Of a DNA stretch of 64,000 bases, positions 13,649-25,759 are shown one piece after another. Origin of the DNA: Eleginops maclovinus. Lineage: Eukaryota; Chordata; Actinopteri; Perciformes; Eleginopidae. Every line of letters starts with the position of its first letter. Within the stretch, counting starts at the first letter, position 1. The DNA is taken from assembly GCF_036324505.1 (NCBI RefSeq), contig NC_086370.1, forward strand, positions 310,001-374,000, in the 5' to 3' direction. Below the pieces are notes generated by a model. It saw only the letters and a list, made by a program, of their open reading frames with translations, was not told the DNA's origin and did no database searches. A program made the translations under genes and the position numbers.

Positions 13649-15144
13649 TTGTAGTATGTCAGTCGGCTGTGTCATGTAGGATGGACATACAATTAACTAA
13701 GGTGGCATTTCTTCTGGTGGCAGTGTGTGTGTTACTGTTGTTCTGTTCAGGTCATATGCTGTGTTACTCAGTTTTCATTTGAAATGTGTTTTATACGTTC
13801 TATGTTGTTGTTGTTAAGGATTATATTAGATATTTTTTTGCTGTGGTGTCTTCCAATAAAACAAAAATGAAATTTGACAATACATATCTTTACACTTTGT
13901 TTTCTCAAAATGAGCTTTTCCTCATATTCGGGGCGAGAAATTTCCACTTCAGTAGCACTTATATAGTTTTATTCCTAACAACATTCTGAAGGTTTCTACA
14001 GAAGGGTTTGTTCATAGATCATTCATAAATCATTCATAGCCTGATTTATATCACATGTTATACCTAAAACTTGGCGAAAATTGAATATTTTACTGCTGTT
14101 GACAGTAACTTCTGATTTATGGAGTCATAAAAAGAGACATCCCAAATCCCTTCTGTAAAAACTTGAGATTCAAATATGACTACAAAATGAAACAATAATT
14201 TTGAACCTGACTTTATCCAATGTTCAGAATTGTGTTCCCGAAATGTATTAAAATATGCGCATATTTAACTAGAAAATGGCTAATTTGCAGATTTAAACAT
14301 GCTATTTCAGAAAAATGTGTGTTAATGTAAGTAATTAACTGGAGAAGTTTTATGCCGATATCTTTAAGTTAAAAAAATAATCTTATTCACCTGTAGTGTC
14401 TCGCCTTAAAGCAAGGCTGTGGGAACAAACATGATAAAAGCAGAGAAATTGCTACTATTTAGCTAGTTCTAGAGAGGTGCTGAGCCTTGCGTTGTACACG
14501 CGCCGCCCCATGTTATATGCAGGAGTGTATGCTGCGAGCCAGCCCTTCTCTTCAAGTCAGGGAATAGTTACCTCTTAAAAGAAAGAAACCTGTTTATTTT
14601 CTTAGAATTCCATCAATATCTTTTGAATCGATGATTCTTAGGAGGTACAGTGCGAGGACAAGGCTTATTATTATTATTATTTAAAAAATAGGACAACATG
14701 ATAATGACACATACTAAATTAAATCATTTCGATACATTTCCAAAAACACTAACACCCAAGACAGACAAACCCTCTTCACCAATAACAAATCATGTGTAAT
14801 GTACTTCATATATTTTATAGGATTTAGGAAGAAGTGGATCTGGCCCTCCTTTTAGTAAACTTCCAAAAGGCCTCTAATGGCCTAGTCCATAATGTCTGCA
14901 TCAGAATGAAGAAACTTCTCGAGAGTGCAATCAAAGCACTCTTGAGAGCTACATTCTGCTGGAAGCATTCCAACTATATTGAATGTGTAGGAGAAGATAG
15001 GGATGACATCTACAAGATTTTTTTTAAGGTCTTAATAACCTCACTTAGTGTGGGATTCTTAATCATAATGTGACCTCGTTTTCAGGTTGACTGCAAAGTC
15101 ATTGTACTGTAATTTTTTCTCAATAGATTTATTGTAGACTCTTT
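13649..15144. other. Non-coding region after the Mutator-like fragment
   Basis: AT-rich. A 79-codon ORF at 14834-15073 shows no motif that I recognise. TTATTATTATTATT at 14664 is a short microsatellite. No Mutator terminal repeat could be identified by eye. Confidence 0.4.
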
Positions 15145-15435
15145 ATGATAGAGCTACAGACATCCCTTGGTATATTTGAGAGAAAGGCTGGCCAGGTCTT
15201 TCTAACTTATGACCGAGCGGCATTAGATAGGTATAAGTATTTCAAAGCAGGCCGCCTAATTGAGTGGTCAGTTGCACACGGAGGGCCGTGTATCAAAGCC
15301 CTGGATCCCACTCTGTACCAGCTGATGTGCGGCCAGGAGCCTCAACTGGAGCAATTTGACGGCAGTGTGCTGCCAGATCAGGATATGCAAAGCAGAGTAA
15401 AAATGGTGCCGGATTATTTTTATCTTAGTATTTAA
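15145..15435 (+). pseudogene. HECT-domain exon, G2E3-like
   Basis: The reading frame MIELQTSLGIFERKAGQVFL, then YFKAGRLIEWSVAHGGPCI, then LDPTLYQLMCGQ matches the N-terminal lobe of the HECT E3 ligase domain in the amplified G2E3-like proteins of fish, where the block R-L-x-x-W-S-V-x-H-G-G-P is characteristic. A CAATAG acceptor-like site at 15122-15127 precedes it. The rest of the gene is not nearby, so I read it as an isolated exon. The C-terminal lobe of a gene of the same family appears at the right window edge (63788-64000). Confidence 0.6.
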
Positions 15436-16080
15436 TTAGTAATCAGTAATCAGATTACTTTTTCAAGGTAATTATGGCAACACTGGTAGTTAAGCACTAC
15501 ATATTTCTCAGGTAAACAAATACACTTATAAACAAAAAACTATAAAGTCATAGACATTATAAAACACTGTCAACATGAAAGCCATCACTTACTGTATGCT
15601 ACTAATATTTAAACACTGAATATTTTGTGTTTTATACTTTTATTCCTTAATGTAGTTTAAGATGTTGCAAATTATGTTCATCTTTTTTCCTTCTATCCAA
15701 TCGTCGCTGCTGAAACTGGGCAAGACATCGGACAAATAATTAAGATACAGTGAAACCACTCCTGCAGCTGTTTTGGAAGTAATATGGTCTGTGTTCACAT
15801 TAGCAAGCACCGCTAACACTCAGAGCTAACCCTGTACTTCAGAGAATATGTGTATTGTGTGTTATAAAAAGGTCCTGTCCTTGTGGTAAACCCGCGAGAG
15901 AAAAAACGTTTGAGCTGCAGACTGTTTCAGCAATAATGCTTGATGTGGTTTGGAACATAATATGGCATTTAATCAGGGCAGCGTTTAGTTTTCTGACGAT
16001 AGAAAGCTCTCTTCAGAGAGGATAGAGCTGCATGATGCTCCAAAGGGACTTGGCCAGCTTCAGGTCAGCTCAAATTTAAA
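15436..16080. other. Non-coding DNA left of the L2 LINE
   Basis: No gene recognised. The last 30 bases (16051-16081) are repeated at 18250-18280 on the other side of the LINE. Confidence 0.4.
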
Positions 16081-16643
16081 GGTTTCAAGGTTTTATTGGT
16101 CATATGCACAGCATATACAACGAACAGTATATGTTGGAATGAAAATCTTATATCCCATGCTCCTCCAACAACTCAACATACATGGTGCAAATAAGATAAA
16201 TAAAGTAGTGCAAAAAGAGAGAAGAATATTTACAATAACAACAATAAAGATTTGAGGATGTGAAATATATACATATGTGGAATACATTGAGAGTATTTAA
16301 ATACTTTACACTGTTGAATGAGGAGGTATAGACAGATGCATATATTATGTATAACAGATGTATATGGCAGATATGTATAATATATAGATATGTGTACTAT
16401 AAACAGATATGTATGGCAGATGTGTATAATATATATATATATATGTATGTGTGTACTATAAAAAGATGTGAGTAGACATTCACAGAGGTAAGGAGTTCAG
16501 CAGTCTTATAGCCTGTGGTATAACAGGCCTCTGGCCGCCTATAACATGTCTCTGAGTCTGGTGGTCTTGGTCCGGATGCTGCGGTACCGTCTGCCAGACG
16601 GCAGCAGACAGAACAGATTGTTGCTGGGGTGATGGGTGTCCTT

Positions 16644-16991
16644 TTATATCCTACCGGCCTTCTTCCTACACCGCTGGGTGTAGAGGTCCTTCATGGATGG
16701 CAGCTCCGTCCTGGTGATGTGCTGAGCAGTTTTCACCACCCTCTGTAGAGTCTTACGGTTGAGGGCGGTGCAACTGCCATACCAGGTGGTGATGCAGCCA
16801 GTCAGGATACTCTCGATGGTACACCTGTAGAAGTTGTAGAGTATCCTGGAGTCCATGTTGAACTTCTGCAGTCTGCGGAGGAAGAAGAGCCGCTGTCGAG
16901 CCGTCTTCGATATGACCCTGGTGTGATGTGTCCATGTCAGGTCCTCACTGATGTTTACCCCGAGGAACCTGAAGCTGCTGACTCTCTCCAC
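16644..16991 (-). pseudogene. L2 LINE ORF, C-terminal part (thumb region)
   Basis: Continuation of the LINE ORF after a frameshift near 17000. The order is VERVSSFRFLGVNISEDLTW, TARQRLFFLRRLQKF, ILYNFYRCTIESILTG, then WYGSC and LQRVVKTAQHI, all characteristic of the post-RT region of L2/CR1-type LINEs in fish. A further frame change near 16650 leads to a last short part (LPSGRRYR) around 16600. Confidence 0.8.
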
Positions 16992-17046
16992 AGGAGTCCC
17001 GTCGATGGTGATGGGTGTGTGTGCCTCTCTCTGCCTCTTCCTGTAG

Positions 17047-18084
17047 TCAACAGGAAGTCAACGTTTTGCTGACGTTGAGATGGAGGTTGTTGTCCTGGCA
17101 CCAAGATGTCAGGGCTCTGACCTCCTCTCTGTACGCCGTCTCGTCGCCATCTGTGATCAGGCCAATGACGGTCGTGTCGTCAGCAAACTTGATGATGGTG
17201 TTGGAGCTGTGTGTGGCCACGCAGTCGTGCGTGAACAGGGAGTAGAGGAGAGGGCTGAGCACACAACCCTGAGGGGCTCCGGTGTTGAGGGTCAAGGTGG
17301 AGGATGTGATGTTCCCCATCCACACTGCCTGGGATCTGCCCGTCAGGAAGCTCAGGATCCAGTCACAGAGGGCGCTGTTGAGCCCAAGGTCCCTGAGATT
17401 AATGATGAGCTTGGAGGGCACAATGGTGTTGAATGCTGAACTGTAGTCAATGAACAGCATTCTTACATAAGTGTTCCTCTGGTCCAGGTGGGAGAGGGCA
17501 GTGTGGAGGGTGAGGGAGATGGCATCATCCGTGGACCTGTTTGCTCTGTAGGCAAACTGCAGGGGGTCCAGTGAGTCAGGGAGGGAGGAGGTGATAAAAG
17601 GTTTGACTAACCGCTCAAAGCACTTCATGATGATGGAGGTGAGTGCAACTGGGCGGTAGTCATTGAGGCAGATGGGTTTTGTCTTTTTGGAGACAGGGAC
17701 AATGATGGACTCTTTAAAACATGTGGGGACTACAGACTGGAGCAGTGACCTATTGAACATGTCTGTGAACACATCTGCCAGCTGAACTGCACACACCTTG
17801 AGAGCACGGCCAGGGATGCCATCAGGTCCAGGAACCCTGTGTGTGTTGATCCTTTTCAGAGATCTACACACATCTGCACTGGTTAAAACCAGTGAGCAGG
17901 GATCCTGGGCCTTTTGTGCCTCCACAGCCGGGGGCTTCTCAAAGCGTGCATAAAATGTGTTCAGTTCATCTGGGAGAGATGCAGACACTTCCTCAGCACC
18001 ACTCGTTGTCCTTTTGTAGTCTGTTGTTGTTTTTAGTCCAGACCACATGTTTCTGGTGTTGGAGCCCTTGTAGTTAGACTCCAC
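17047..18084 (-). pseudogene. L2 LINE reverse transcriptase, main part
   Basis: The frame contains the reverse transcriptase core in order: GPDGIPGRALK, SIIVPVSKK, DYRPVALTSIIMKCFERL, DPLQFAYRANRSTDDA, MLFIDYSSAFNTI (first catalytic Asp), GAPQGCVLSPLLYSLF and IIKFADDTTVIG (catalytic FADD). It lacks the upstream endonuclease, as expected for a 5'-truncated copy. The frame ends at NVSKTLTSC through a small deletion; the family sequence resumes in another phase with DYRKRQREAH and continues at 16644-16991. The element cannot move by itself. Confidence 0.85.
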
Positions 18085-18519
18085 CTTGTCCCTGTATTGT
18101 CTTTTCGCACTGCTAATAGCTCTCCGGAGGTCCCATATTTTGGCCGTTTTTACTGATCATAATTCCATTGTTGAGGTGTACTAGAGTGATTTACAATGTT
18201 CAATGTTCCAAAATCACATTGGTTTTCTCATACAGCATCTCTGCGGTTGTGGCCAGCTTCAGGTCAGCTCAAATTTAAAGCGACAGTCGCAGAATCATCA
18301 CTTCAGGAACAGGGCTGAGATAGAGGGGGATGAAGCATGCTACAATGGGTGATCTGTTTGGTATTTTGAGCAAAACACTTCACAGAAATGTTTTGTATTG
18401 ATATGACCTACAATATATAGTTCAACTATAGCATGATAGGAGACCTTTAAAGGAAGACATTCTTCCAATAAACGACGCATACTTTTTAACATAATCTATT
18501 ACAAATCTAATAAACCTCA

Positions 18520-19020
18520 CCAACAGCCATTTTTTCATTAGGTGCAGAAAAAGTCTTTGACAAGGTAAACTGTTTTTGTTTTTTTGTGGCAGCACTAAAA
18601 CAATTTGGATTTGGTGAATCATTTATTCAATGGATTAAGATCTTATACACTTCACCGACAGCCACAATCACCACCAATGGACTAATGTCACACCGCTTCA
18701 CTTTACACAGGGGTACTTGGCAAGGATTCCCTCTCTCCATCACTATTTGCTTTATTCATTGAACCACTTGCTGCAGTTATCCGTCAACAAGTTAACATCA
18801 CAGGAATCCACACAAATAATACACACCACAAGATAAGTCTTTATGCAGATGACATAATACTGTATTTACAAAACCCTCTACTTCACTACCCGAAACCATA
18901 CGCCTCATAAACACCTTTTCTGAATTTTCAGGCTATACTATTAACTGGTCTAAATCAACCCTTCTTCCACTCTCTTCTAATAGCTGTGTTGTCGCAGTCC
19001 AAACACCACCGTCTTCCTTG
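18520..19020 (+). pseudogene. L1/Tx1-type LINE reverse transcriptase fragment
   Basis: On the plus strand the sequence reads, with frame breaks, LGAEKVFDKVN, ALKQFGFGESFIQWIKILYT, GTWQGFPLSPSLFALFIEPL and KISLYADDIILYLQNP. These are the RT motifs around the catalytic YADD of L1-like LINEs. About 170 codons are recognisable; the flanks are lost and there is no endonuclease. It is on the strand opposite to the neighbouring L2 and is an old, dead fragment. Confidence 0.75.
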
Positions 19021-19169
19021 GTCTGTGAGTGGGTTAGGGTTAGGGAGAAGGACGCGTGGAGTTACATACTAAACACACCGCCTCTACCTCTCACTCATTG
19101 ATGCTGCAATAATACAATTACGTGTTTACTAACCCATAAACCTCAGAAGGATTGCATAATAAGAATATC

Positions 19170-19330
19170 GTAGGTAGAAAGTTTCATGGCTACGCCAACA
19201 AGATGGCCACGGTGACGTCATAAGAGGACGCGCCTCCGACGACGTCAGCCAATAGAAAAGACCGGGAAACACACATGTGACAACAAGGGGCCAACAGGAT
19301 CCGGCCCCGCTGCCAACCAATGAGAGAAGA
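19170..19330 (+). promoter_or_regulatory. Promoter-like cluster: CRE and CCAAT motifs
   Basis: Within 120 bp lie a perfect CRE palindrome TGACGTCA (19213-19220), a half-palindrome GACGTCAG (19241-19248), CCAAT boxes at 19249-19253 and 19317-19321, and an AAGATGGCCA site (19199-19208) of YY1 type, in locally GC-rich DNA. This combination is common in vertebrate promoters and in LTRs. No downstream gene or LTR boundary was identified, so the call rests on motif clustering alone. Confidence 0.3.
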
Positions 19331-19832
19331 CAAGACCGGAAGGAACATATAGTAGAAATGCCTGTTGAAGAGAGAGGATCGCTATCTTTTCCTCCGCGCT
19401 GCTGGGAGACCGCTAACTGCCTAAACGTGGTCTGTGGATCAGTGGCGTGGGGGAGGACCGCAGCTGGATCCCCTTTGCAAACCTACTACAATGTTGCTTT
19501 ATTTTTCCCTTCTTCATGTGTTAAGCAATGTTCAGGGTATTCCTAACCTAAGATGGCAACGTCAACAAAGAGAACAAGAGCGGGCTTGTGAGTTGAAGAG
19601 AGGGAACCAACATGAACTACAAAAAATTGCCAAGGAGGTCATAATGAACAACCAGAGTATGAGGATGAAACCTCAGCTCGTGCCGTGCATCGGGCAGGGC
19701 CGATAGCCTGAAATGGAAAGACCTGACTTTACTGTATTACACAAGTGTCATCGGCTGCACCGCATGATGCTTGTCTAGTTGCAGAGAAAACAATCACACT
19801 ACTCAGTCAAGCAATTAATAAGTTTGTGAGTT

Positions 19833-19943
<111 letters not shown>

Positions 19944-20402
19944 CTGTGCATCACATGTGCCCATTTGTTAGAGTGTGTATGCTCCAGGGTGTTAATTTCC
20001 ACCGATGGGATGAGTCCTTGGCATCTCAGCGTGATTCATATTAAAAGTCAATTGGCCTTAAAATGTTGCCAGACCCCCAAAGTCTGCACTGGCGACATGA
20101 AGCTGTCAGCAAATGTCAGAGCAGCCCACAGTCATACTGGCTGAAATTGAATCTGACCACAGAAGCCAATGGGCCAGAGAAAGCATGTCACAATGGCTGG
20201 CCGTTACACTGATAACACCCTCTCTGCCAATCCACTTCTCCCTGTGCTGTCACAGTGCTACAACCTGTGACCAGTTGGACATTTTGTATGCATGCTTTCA
20301 TGTGTGACACGATGAGAGTCATGAAGAACAAAGCCCTTAAAAGACCTCTTAAATCCATTTACTGAAGATTTGCAAGAATACCAGCAGTATATGCTAAAGG
20401 AA

Positions 20403-20405
<3 letters not shown>

Positions 20406-20454
<49 letters not shown>
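20406..20454 (+). repeat. (TG)n microsatellite
   Basis: About 24 uninterrupted TG units. Confidence 0.97.
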
Positions 20455-20456
<2 letters not shown>

Positions 20457-21063
20457 CCGTAACCTCTTGGCTTGTAACATTAGTGAGAGCGATCAGCGTC
20501 TCCCTGCTCTTAATTTCTCGCCTGCGTGCCTGTGTGGTGAGGTATGTCAGCACTGGCTGGGAAATAGAAAGAGATGAAGGTAGAAAGGCTATCACCCTCC
20601 TGCCGCTCCTGTAATTTCACTAGAAACTCAAACTATAACTACTGTGCACGCAATTTTCAGCAAAACCAAACTTTACCAATTACGACCGAAGCATCTGTTA
20701 CAGGCTAGAAAACTATCCTAAACTCCTTCTTAGATTAACTTGCTTTGCTGCATTTATACAGCCATGAAAGATCAAATGTTTAACTCTTAATCTTATTTTT
20801 TCTGTGAAAATGCATGTACCCTCTTTCTCTGTGGTCACTGTTGGCGTTCCCCCCTCCTTCTCTTGCTTTCATTGGATCCATCTTGGTGGCAGATGTACGA
20901 GGCCTGGGGCATCTCCTCTCGTTGTGTGAGGCAGAGAGCCTTTGTTAACGTTTCCATGAAAGAAATGAAGCGCCATGACGGTGAAACCCTATGGACTGTG
21001 AAATCTTGCTTTGTCCCCATTATTACCCTCCATTTTCTATAAACAGAGGTGCACAGCCTAAGG

Positions 21064-23892
21064 CAGGGGTCACCAACCTTTTTTGAACTGAGGGCTACTT
21101 CTTGGGTACCGATTAATGTGAAGGGCTACCAATTTGGTACGCTTCAAATTTGCGCGGTTTACCTTTAATTGTATGTTATTATTAATAGTAAAACTAATTA
21201 GTTATATTCACCTGTTTGAGGACACTGCTCATTTTAACAAATTTGCACAATAGGCCTAATTATCAATAATGGCTTAAAAAGGAAGGAAACAGACAAATAT
21301 CAAAATCAGCACTTTATTTCTATTTCACTGTAATCACCATCAAACAGAACAACATAACATTAAACAAAAGTATTTATAGGCCTATTTAATCCATCACAAT
21401 CTTTCATAAGTTTTAATGGGAAGCCTGGCATTGCATGCTGGCAACCAGGGCCTCGTAATCTGGGCTGTAATTTGACACTGCAAGTCTGAGTGAGTCTTGC
21501 AGATGTGCATCAGTGAGCCGTGTTCTGTGTTCGTTTTTTATGAAATTCATGTCAGAAAAGGCTGATTCACAAAGATAGGTAGACCCAAACAGACTGGCAA
21601 CCTTCATTGCTGCTGTGCACAGACCACTGTACTTTTCAGTATCAACAAGGCCCCAAAAGTTTGCTGCAGCCTGGTGGGCTTTGAGGCGAATGTCATTCTG
21701 CAGTGTCACTATTTCTATTTCCACCTGCCCAGCATCCAAGCTGAACATTGCACTTAGTTGCTCAGCAATGGACGTTGTGTCCACGTTTATAAATGGATTC
21801 GAAACGAACGACACACATGGCTCAAGTTTATCAATGTCACAAAACCTATTCTCAAACTCTTGCCCAACCCTGTTTATGACTTGAGTGTATTTTTCGGCAG
21901 CGTTGCCAAAAATCTCAGACGCAGAGGTATTGTCGTTCAGCACCATCTGCAAAGAGGGGAAGTGCAGCACCTTTTTTCTCTGTAAATGCGCAGAGAAAAT
22001 GCTCATCTGTGCTTTAAACGCATTTAAAGCACTGATCATGTCGGCAACAGTCTTACCTTTGCCTTGCAGCGCACAGTTCAGATTGTTCAGTTTTCCAGTA
22101 ATGTCCGTCAGAAATGCCAGGTCTAGTAGCCACGCAACGTCCTCCAGCAGCGATGTGTCTTCGTCTCTAGATTTCATAAAATCTTTGATCTCCCTCAACA
22201 GCGACAAAAACCGGAGCAGAATCCGTCCTCTGCTGAGCCATCGGATGTCCGTGTGGAGAAGCAGGTCCCCATATTCAGCCGACAGCTCCGCCAACATCAC
22301 CTTGAAACTTCGGTGTTGTTTAGCTTTGGAACGGATGCTGTTTATGATCCTCACAACAGGAGTCATTACGTGCTCGAAGCCGATCACCTTAAAAATAAAA
22401 TAAAATCACTCTTACTCAAAGCACTTAAAAACAATAACAATACAATACAATACAATACAATACAAAACAAAATGTATTTATATAGCGCCGTATCACAACT
22501 ATGAAGTTGACTCTAACGACCAAAAAGCGCAGTAGGGGCCGGTCTACAAGCAGATGCGTAAAATATGCCCAATAGGCCTACTCATAATTACAAATAGGAT
22601 ATTAGGCCTACAACAAGGATAACATAAATTAATAAAATACAAAATGAAAACGCACCTTTGCACATAAGGCCTGCTGGTGAATGATGCAGTGGTACTGTAC
22701 GAATTTCGGGAACGCTGGGTCGCTTTTACAGAGCGCGATGAACCCTGCATGCCGTCCGGTCATCGCAGGAGCCCCATCGGTGGTAATCGACACCAGCTTT
22801 TCCAGTGGTATGTTTCTGTTGTTGAAAAACTCCTTCACCGCGTTGTAGATATCAACCCCCCTTGTGCTGGTTTTTAGGGGGAGTAGTGTGAGAAGTTCCT
22901 CTTTTGTAGAGAAATCTTGAAACACCATCCGAACAAACATCATCAGCTGCGCCGTGCTGCTGCTGTCGATGGACTCATCACATTGGATGCTGAACCACCT
23001 GCACTCCCTGAGATCCTGGTCCAGCTGATCAGTCAAGTTGTCGGACATTGCTGTCACTCTCCTGACCATTGTGCTTGCCCCCATTTGAACATCAGCTACA
23101 GAAGAGAGCACTTCCTTCCCATATTTCTCGTCTTTAAGCACAGTGTTCAGAACTATCATCATTGTTTCCTTGAAAAGGTCTCCATCTGTAAATGCCTTCT
23201 TCTTCTTTATCAGGTGTTCTGTTGCTCTGAACGAGGCTTCGGTAGCTTTCTGAGATTTTTTAGCTGGTCTTGTGAAAAAAGACTGTTGCTTGCACAATCC
23301 TGCCTTTAGCTCACTTACTTTTTCCACTCGTAGTGCGCTGCCCGGTGGGTAGTTAGCATGGTAGCTTGCGTGACAGGTCTTGAAATGCCTCTCAACATTG
23401 TGCCGCTTTGGTATCGCCACAGTCGCCCGGCAAATGAGACACACGCAGGCATCTTTTACAGTGGTAAAAAAAAACTCTTGCTCCCATTCACCGTGAAAAT
23501 AATACGTTCTCTTTCTTTTTTCTGCCATGTTTTCGATTAAATTGTAATCATCCGTTCATCTTGACTTCGCTTCACTGCACTGACTGGACTCGGTCTCCAC
23601 GCAACGGTTGTCGTGGAGACCAGCTAGGTCCAATCTACGTAATCTGAAGCATTTTATTTTACACAAATTACGTTTTATAAGTAGGCATATGTTTATATGC
23701 GTGCATACTGCATATTGTTATCTTCTTACAAGCAATGCAATATATTTAAAAATAATAGAAAGTTTAACAACGAATAAAATAAAGTTGTGTGTCACGTGAG
23801 AACTAGGCTATTTTAGAACAGGCCTTCGCGGGCGACTCAAGTAGTCCTCGAGGGCGCCATGGCGCCCGCGGGCGACGCGTTGGTGACCCCTG
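21064..23892 (-). mobile_element. hAT transposon with intact transposase and 8-bp target duplication
   Basis: The left end CAGGGGTCACCAACC (21064) is mirrored by the right end, whose reverse complement starts CAGGGGTCACCAACG at 23892. The 8-bp GCCTAAGG flanks both sides exactly (21056-21063 and 23893-23900). A two-exon transposase on the minus strand is open throughout. Length (2829 bp), short terminal repeats and duplication size are all normal for hAT. Both ends and the gene are preserved, so the copy looks recent and possibly autonomous. Confidence 0.93.
21413..23528 (-). CDS. hAT transposase, FAM200/SCAND3/GTF2IRD2-like (615 aa, two exons)
   Basis: Exon 1 runs 23528 to 22656 (ATG at 23528), exon 2 22387 to 21413. 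The donor reads AAAG|GTGCG and the acceptor TTTAAG|GTG; the intron is phase 0, giving 291 + 324 residues. The N-terminus has a C2H2-type finger (CLICRATVAIPKRHNVERHF). The catalytic region shows FSIQCDESIDSSS (first Asp), ITTDGAPAMTG (second Asp) and CIIHQQALCAK|VIGFEHVM across the splice. Exon 2 has HTDIRWLSRGRIL and the C-terminal block CESAFSDMNFIKNEHRTRL with the Glu. No frameshift or stop was found. It would act in the nucleus, cutting the terminal repeats of its own family. Confidence 0.9.
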
Positions 23893-23900
23893 GCCTAAGG

Positions 23901-25438
23901 TATAGCTGAAGCATTGGAAGCTGCCTTACATATCTAATCATTTGGGAACCGATCCTTATTGTTGTGATGTGTGTCAAGCAGGAAACCACAAAACTGTCAT
24001 TAAAAATTGGTCCAATTAAAAGACAGCATAAGATCTGGAATAGGCAAATTAAAGAAGTACCGTATGATCTCTTTATGAAGATCAGCGTTTTAGCTGATGT
24101 TGCCAATACAAAGCAGCTATCTGTTCATTGATCCTCTTAGGAACGTTACATGCTGGCATGTGGCAAATGACAACATCATCAATGACTCCGGCACTTTGCT
24201 ATTACATGGTTAATGTATTGATCATTCATCTCATCAGTGCTATCTTTCCACATCATCTCAAGACTGTTGCACCAATGTAATGGTAATGAACCCATCAATG
24301 CTCAATGAATACATAGATAAATAACTTTGCGGTAGATTTTGGACATGCCTCATCTGTCAGATGGTGTACAGCCCTCATTGTGTTCAGTATGAGTGTGGAA
24401 GCTATTGATTGAGTTGTGATGTTAAAAGAGTTAAGACTTCGCTTAGTCAGCACTTATCGTGTTTTAAGCCATTTGAGTACATATGTATGTCCCCAACCCA
24501 CACCCTAAAAAATAAGACCATTGGTTACTTAATAAAATTGTGGCAACAAAGTGACAATTCATATAATTGAATAACATTTAAATTCAACAGCTTTGATTAA
24601 AACTTATTGAATAAATTGACAAAATTAAAAAAATTAAAAAACTAACCAAAAAAACAATTAAGGTGTTGTATAAATTAATAATGGCCCAAATATTTAGTTC
24701 AACAGGCAACATATATTGAGTTAATCCAAATCAATTTCATGAGGAAATTAGATTTGTATTAACCAAGTAGCTGAGCAAAAGTAAGTTGGATTTACTAAAT
24801 ACAGTATCTGTTGAAATGTTATTTGTAATTACTCATTATTATAATAGAAATTGTTTAGATTTACTAATTAACTGGAGGAAATCGACTTACATCTACTGAA
24901 TAACTGGCTGAAAAGGATTTGGATTCACTAAATAAAATAAGGTATAACTACTCATATTTCAGCACATTGGTTCTTAATTCAACTAAATTACAGTGTCAAT
25001 ATTATTTACCTTTTACATAAATTAGTTGTTTAAATACAAGTGTTATTGATGAGAAATAACTTTAAATCTATTCAATAATATTGGGTGTCGAATCTACTCA
25101 ATATTCTGCCGTCTTAGTGCCACAGTTTAATCAAGTACAGTCATCACATCAATGCATGTAACGCACAGGTAAACATTTATTTCAACATTTATTTCAACAT
25201 TTATTTCAACATTTATTTTTGCAACTTTACATAAATATTTTTTTCCATCATGTTTAACAAAACTCTCTTTAAACAAGTATGGTTAATTGAAGGGTGTTTT
25301 TAACAACCACCTTTAACACTGAAACACTGAAACATAGCCAAACATACAGGATCCTTCAAAAGGGCGTCCGTAAATAAACAGGAACAAACGACTGAAACAT
25401 TTAACAAAACAACGAAGCATGTGCCATTTTTGATTTTC
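23901..25438. other. AT-rich non-coding DNA; possible EnSpm left terminal region from about 24500
   Basis: 23901-24490 is the continuation of the sequence left of the hAT. From about 24498 (CACCCTAAAAAATAAGACC) the sequence becomes very AT-rich with repeated AAATAACTGG/ATTTACTAAAT-like words, resembling the subterminal region of fish EnSpm elements. A 12-bp tandem repeat (AACATTTATTTC, four units) lies at 25168-25215. Confidence 0.45.
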
Positions 25439-25742
25439 TTAAGCTAGAAGCGTATTTTTGAGGCTGTTCAACTTTGGGGACAGCTTTGAACAGTCCAGTT
25501 CCAGAAAGAGTTTCTGGAAGGCTTTGAAAGTGTACTTTAGCTGCTTTGGATATGCAAGATTGACTGCATATGCCATCCCAATGAGCATGCAGCAAGCCCT
25601 TGTAAAGGTCCCCTGGGAAGTCAGCACTCTGATGCCCTCTACAACAATGCCGATGTCACGCTCTGAAGCATCTGCCTTGATGCTGTAGATGACCTTCCCT
25701 TGAACAGCAAGGTCCTGTGACACGCTGTCTTCATCTGCATCC
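25439..25742 (-). pseudogene. EnSpm-associated SAM-domain protein, C-terminal exon
   Basis: After a CAG acceptor-like site near 25743 the minus strand reads DADEDSVSQDLAVQGKVIYS, then DIGIVVEGIRVLTSQGTFTRACC, then AYAVNLAYPKQLKYTFKAFQ, FLELDCSKLSPKLNSLKN. The block A-x-N-L-x-Y-P-K-x-L-K-Y-T-F corresponds to the final exon of the SAMD3-like protein encoded by the EnSpm at 38543-49421 (there: YYVFNMEYPSHLKHTMAFFQ). No transposase remains nearby, so I infer a remnant of a second EnSpm copy of a different subfamily. Confidence 0.6.
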
Positions 25743-25759
25743 TGAAATTGCAAAAACAT

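Larger units (their letters stand above)
16081..18150 (-). mobile_element. L2-type LINE retrotransposon, 5'-truncated
   Basis: Runs on the minus strand, with its 3' untranslated region at 16081-16470 and reverse transcriptase upstream. The 3' tail includes the fish L2-type sequence around TTTTATTGGTCATATGCACA and a short TA/TG microsatellite (16420-16450). ORF blocks run from about 18150 to 16500. The left edge coincides with the end of the 31-bp repeat at 16051-16081; the matching copy at 18250-18280 lies about 100 bp beyond the last coding sequence, so the 5' junction is uncertain. Confidence 0.8.

Noticed and set aside
14834..15073. 79-aa ORF as a conserved gene
   Set aside because: No motif recognised and no splice structure linking it to the HECT exon that follows.
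20835..21020. Possible host exon in the non-repetitive stretch
   Set aside because: The ORFs are short, lack splice-site support and show no recognisable domain; kept only as unassigned sequence.
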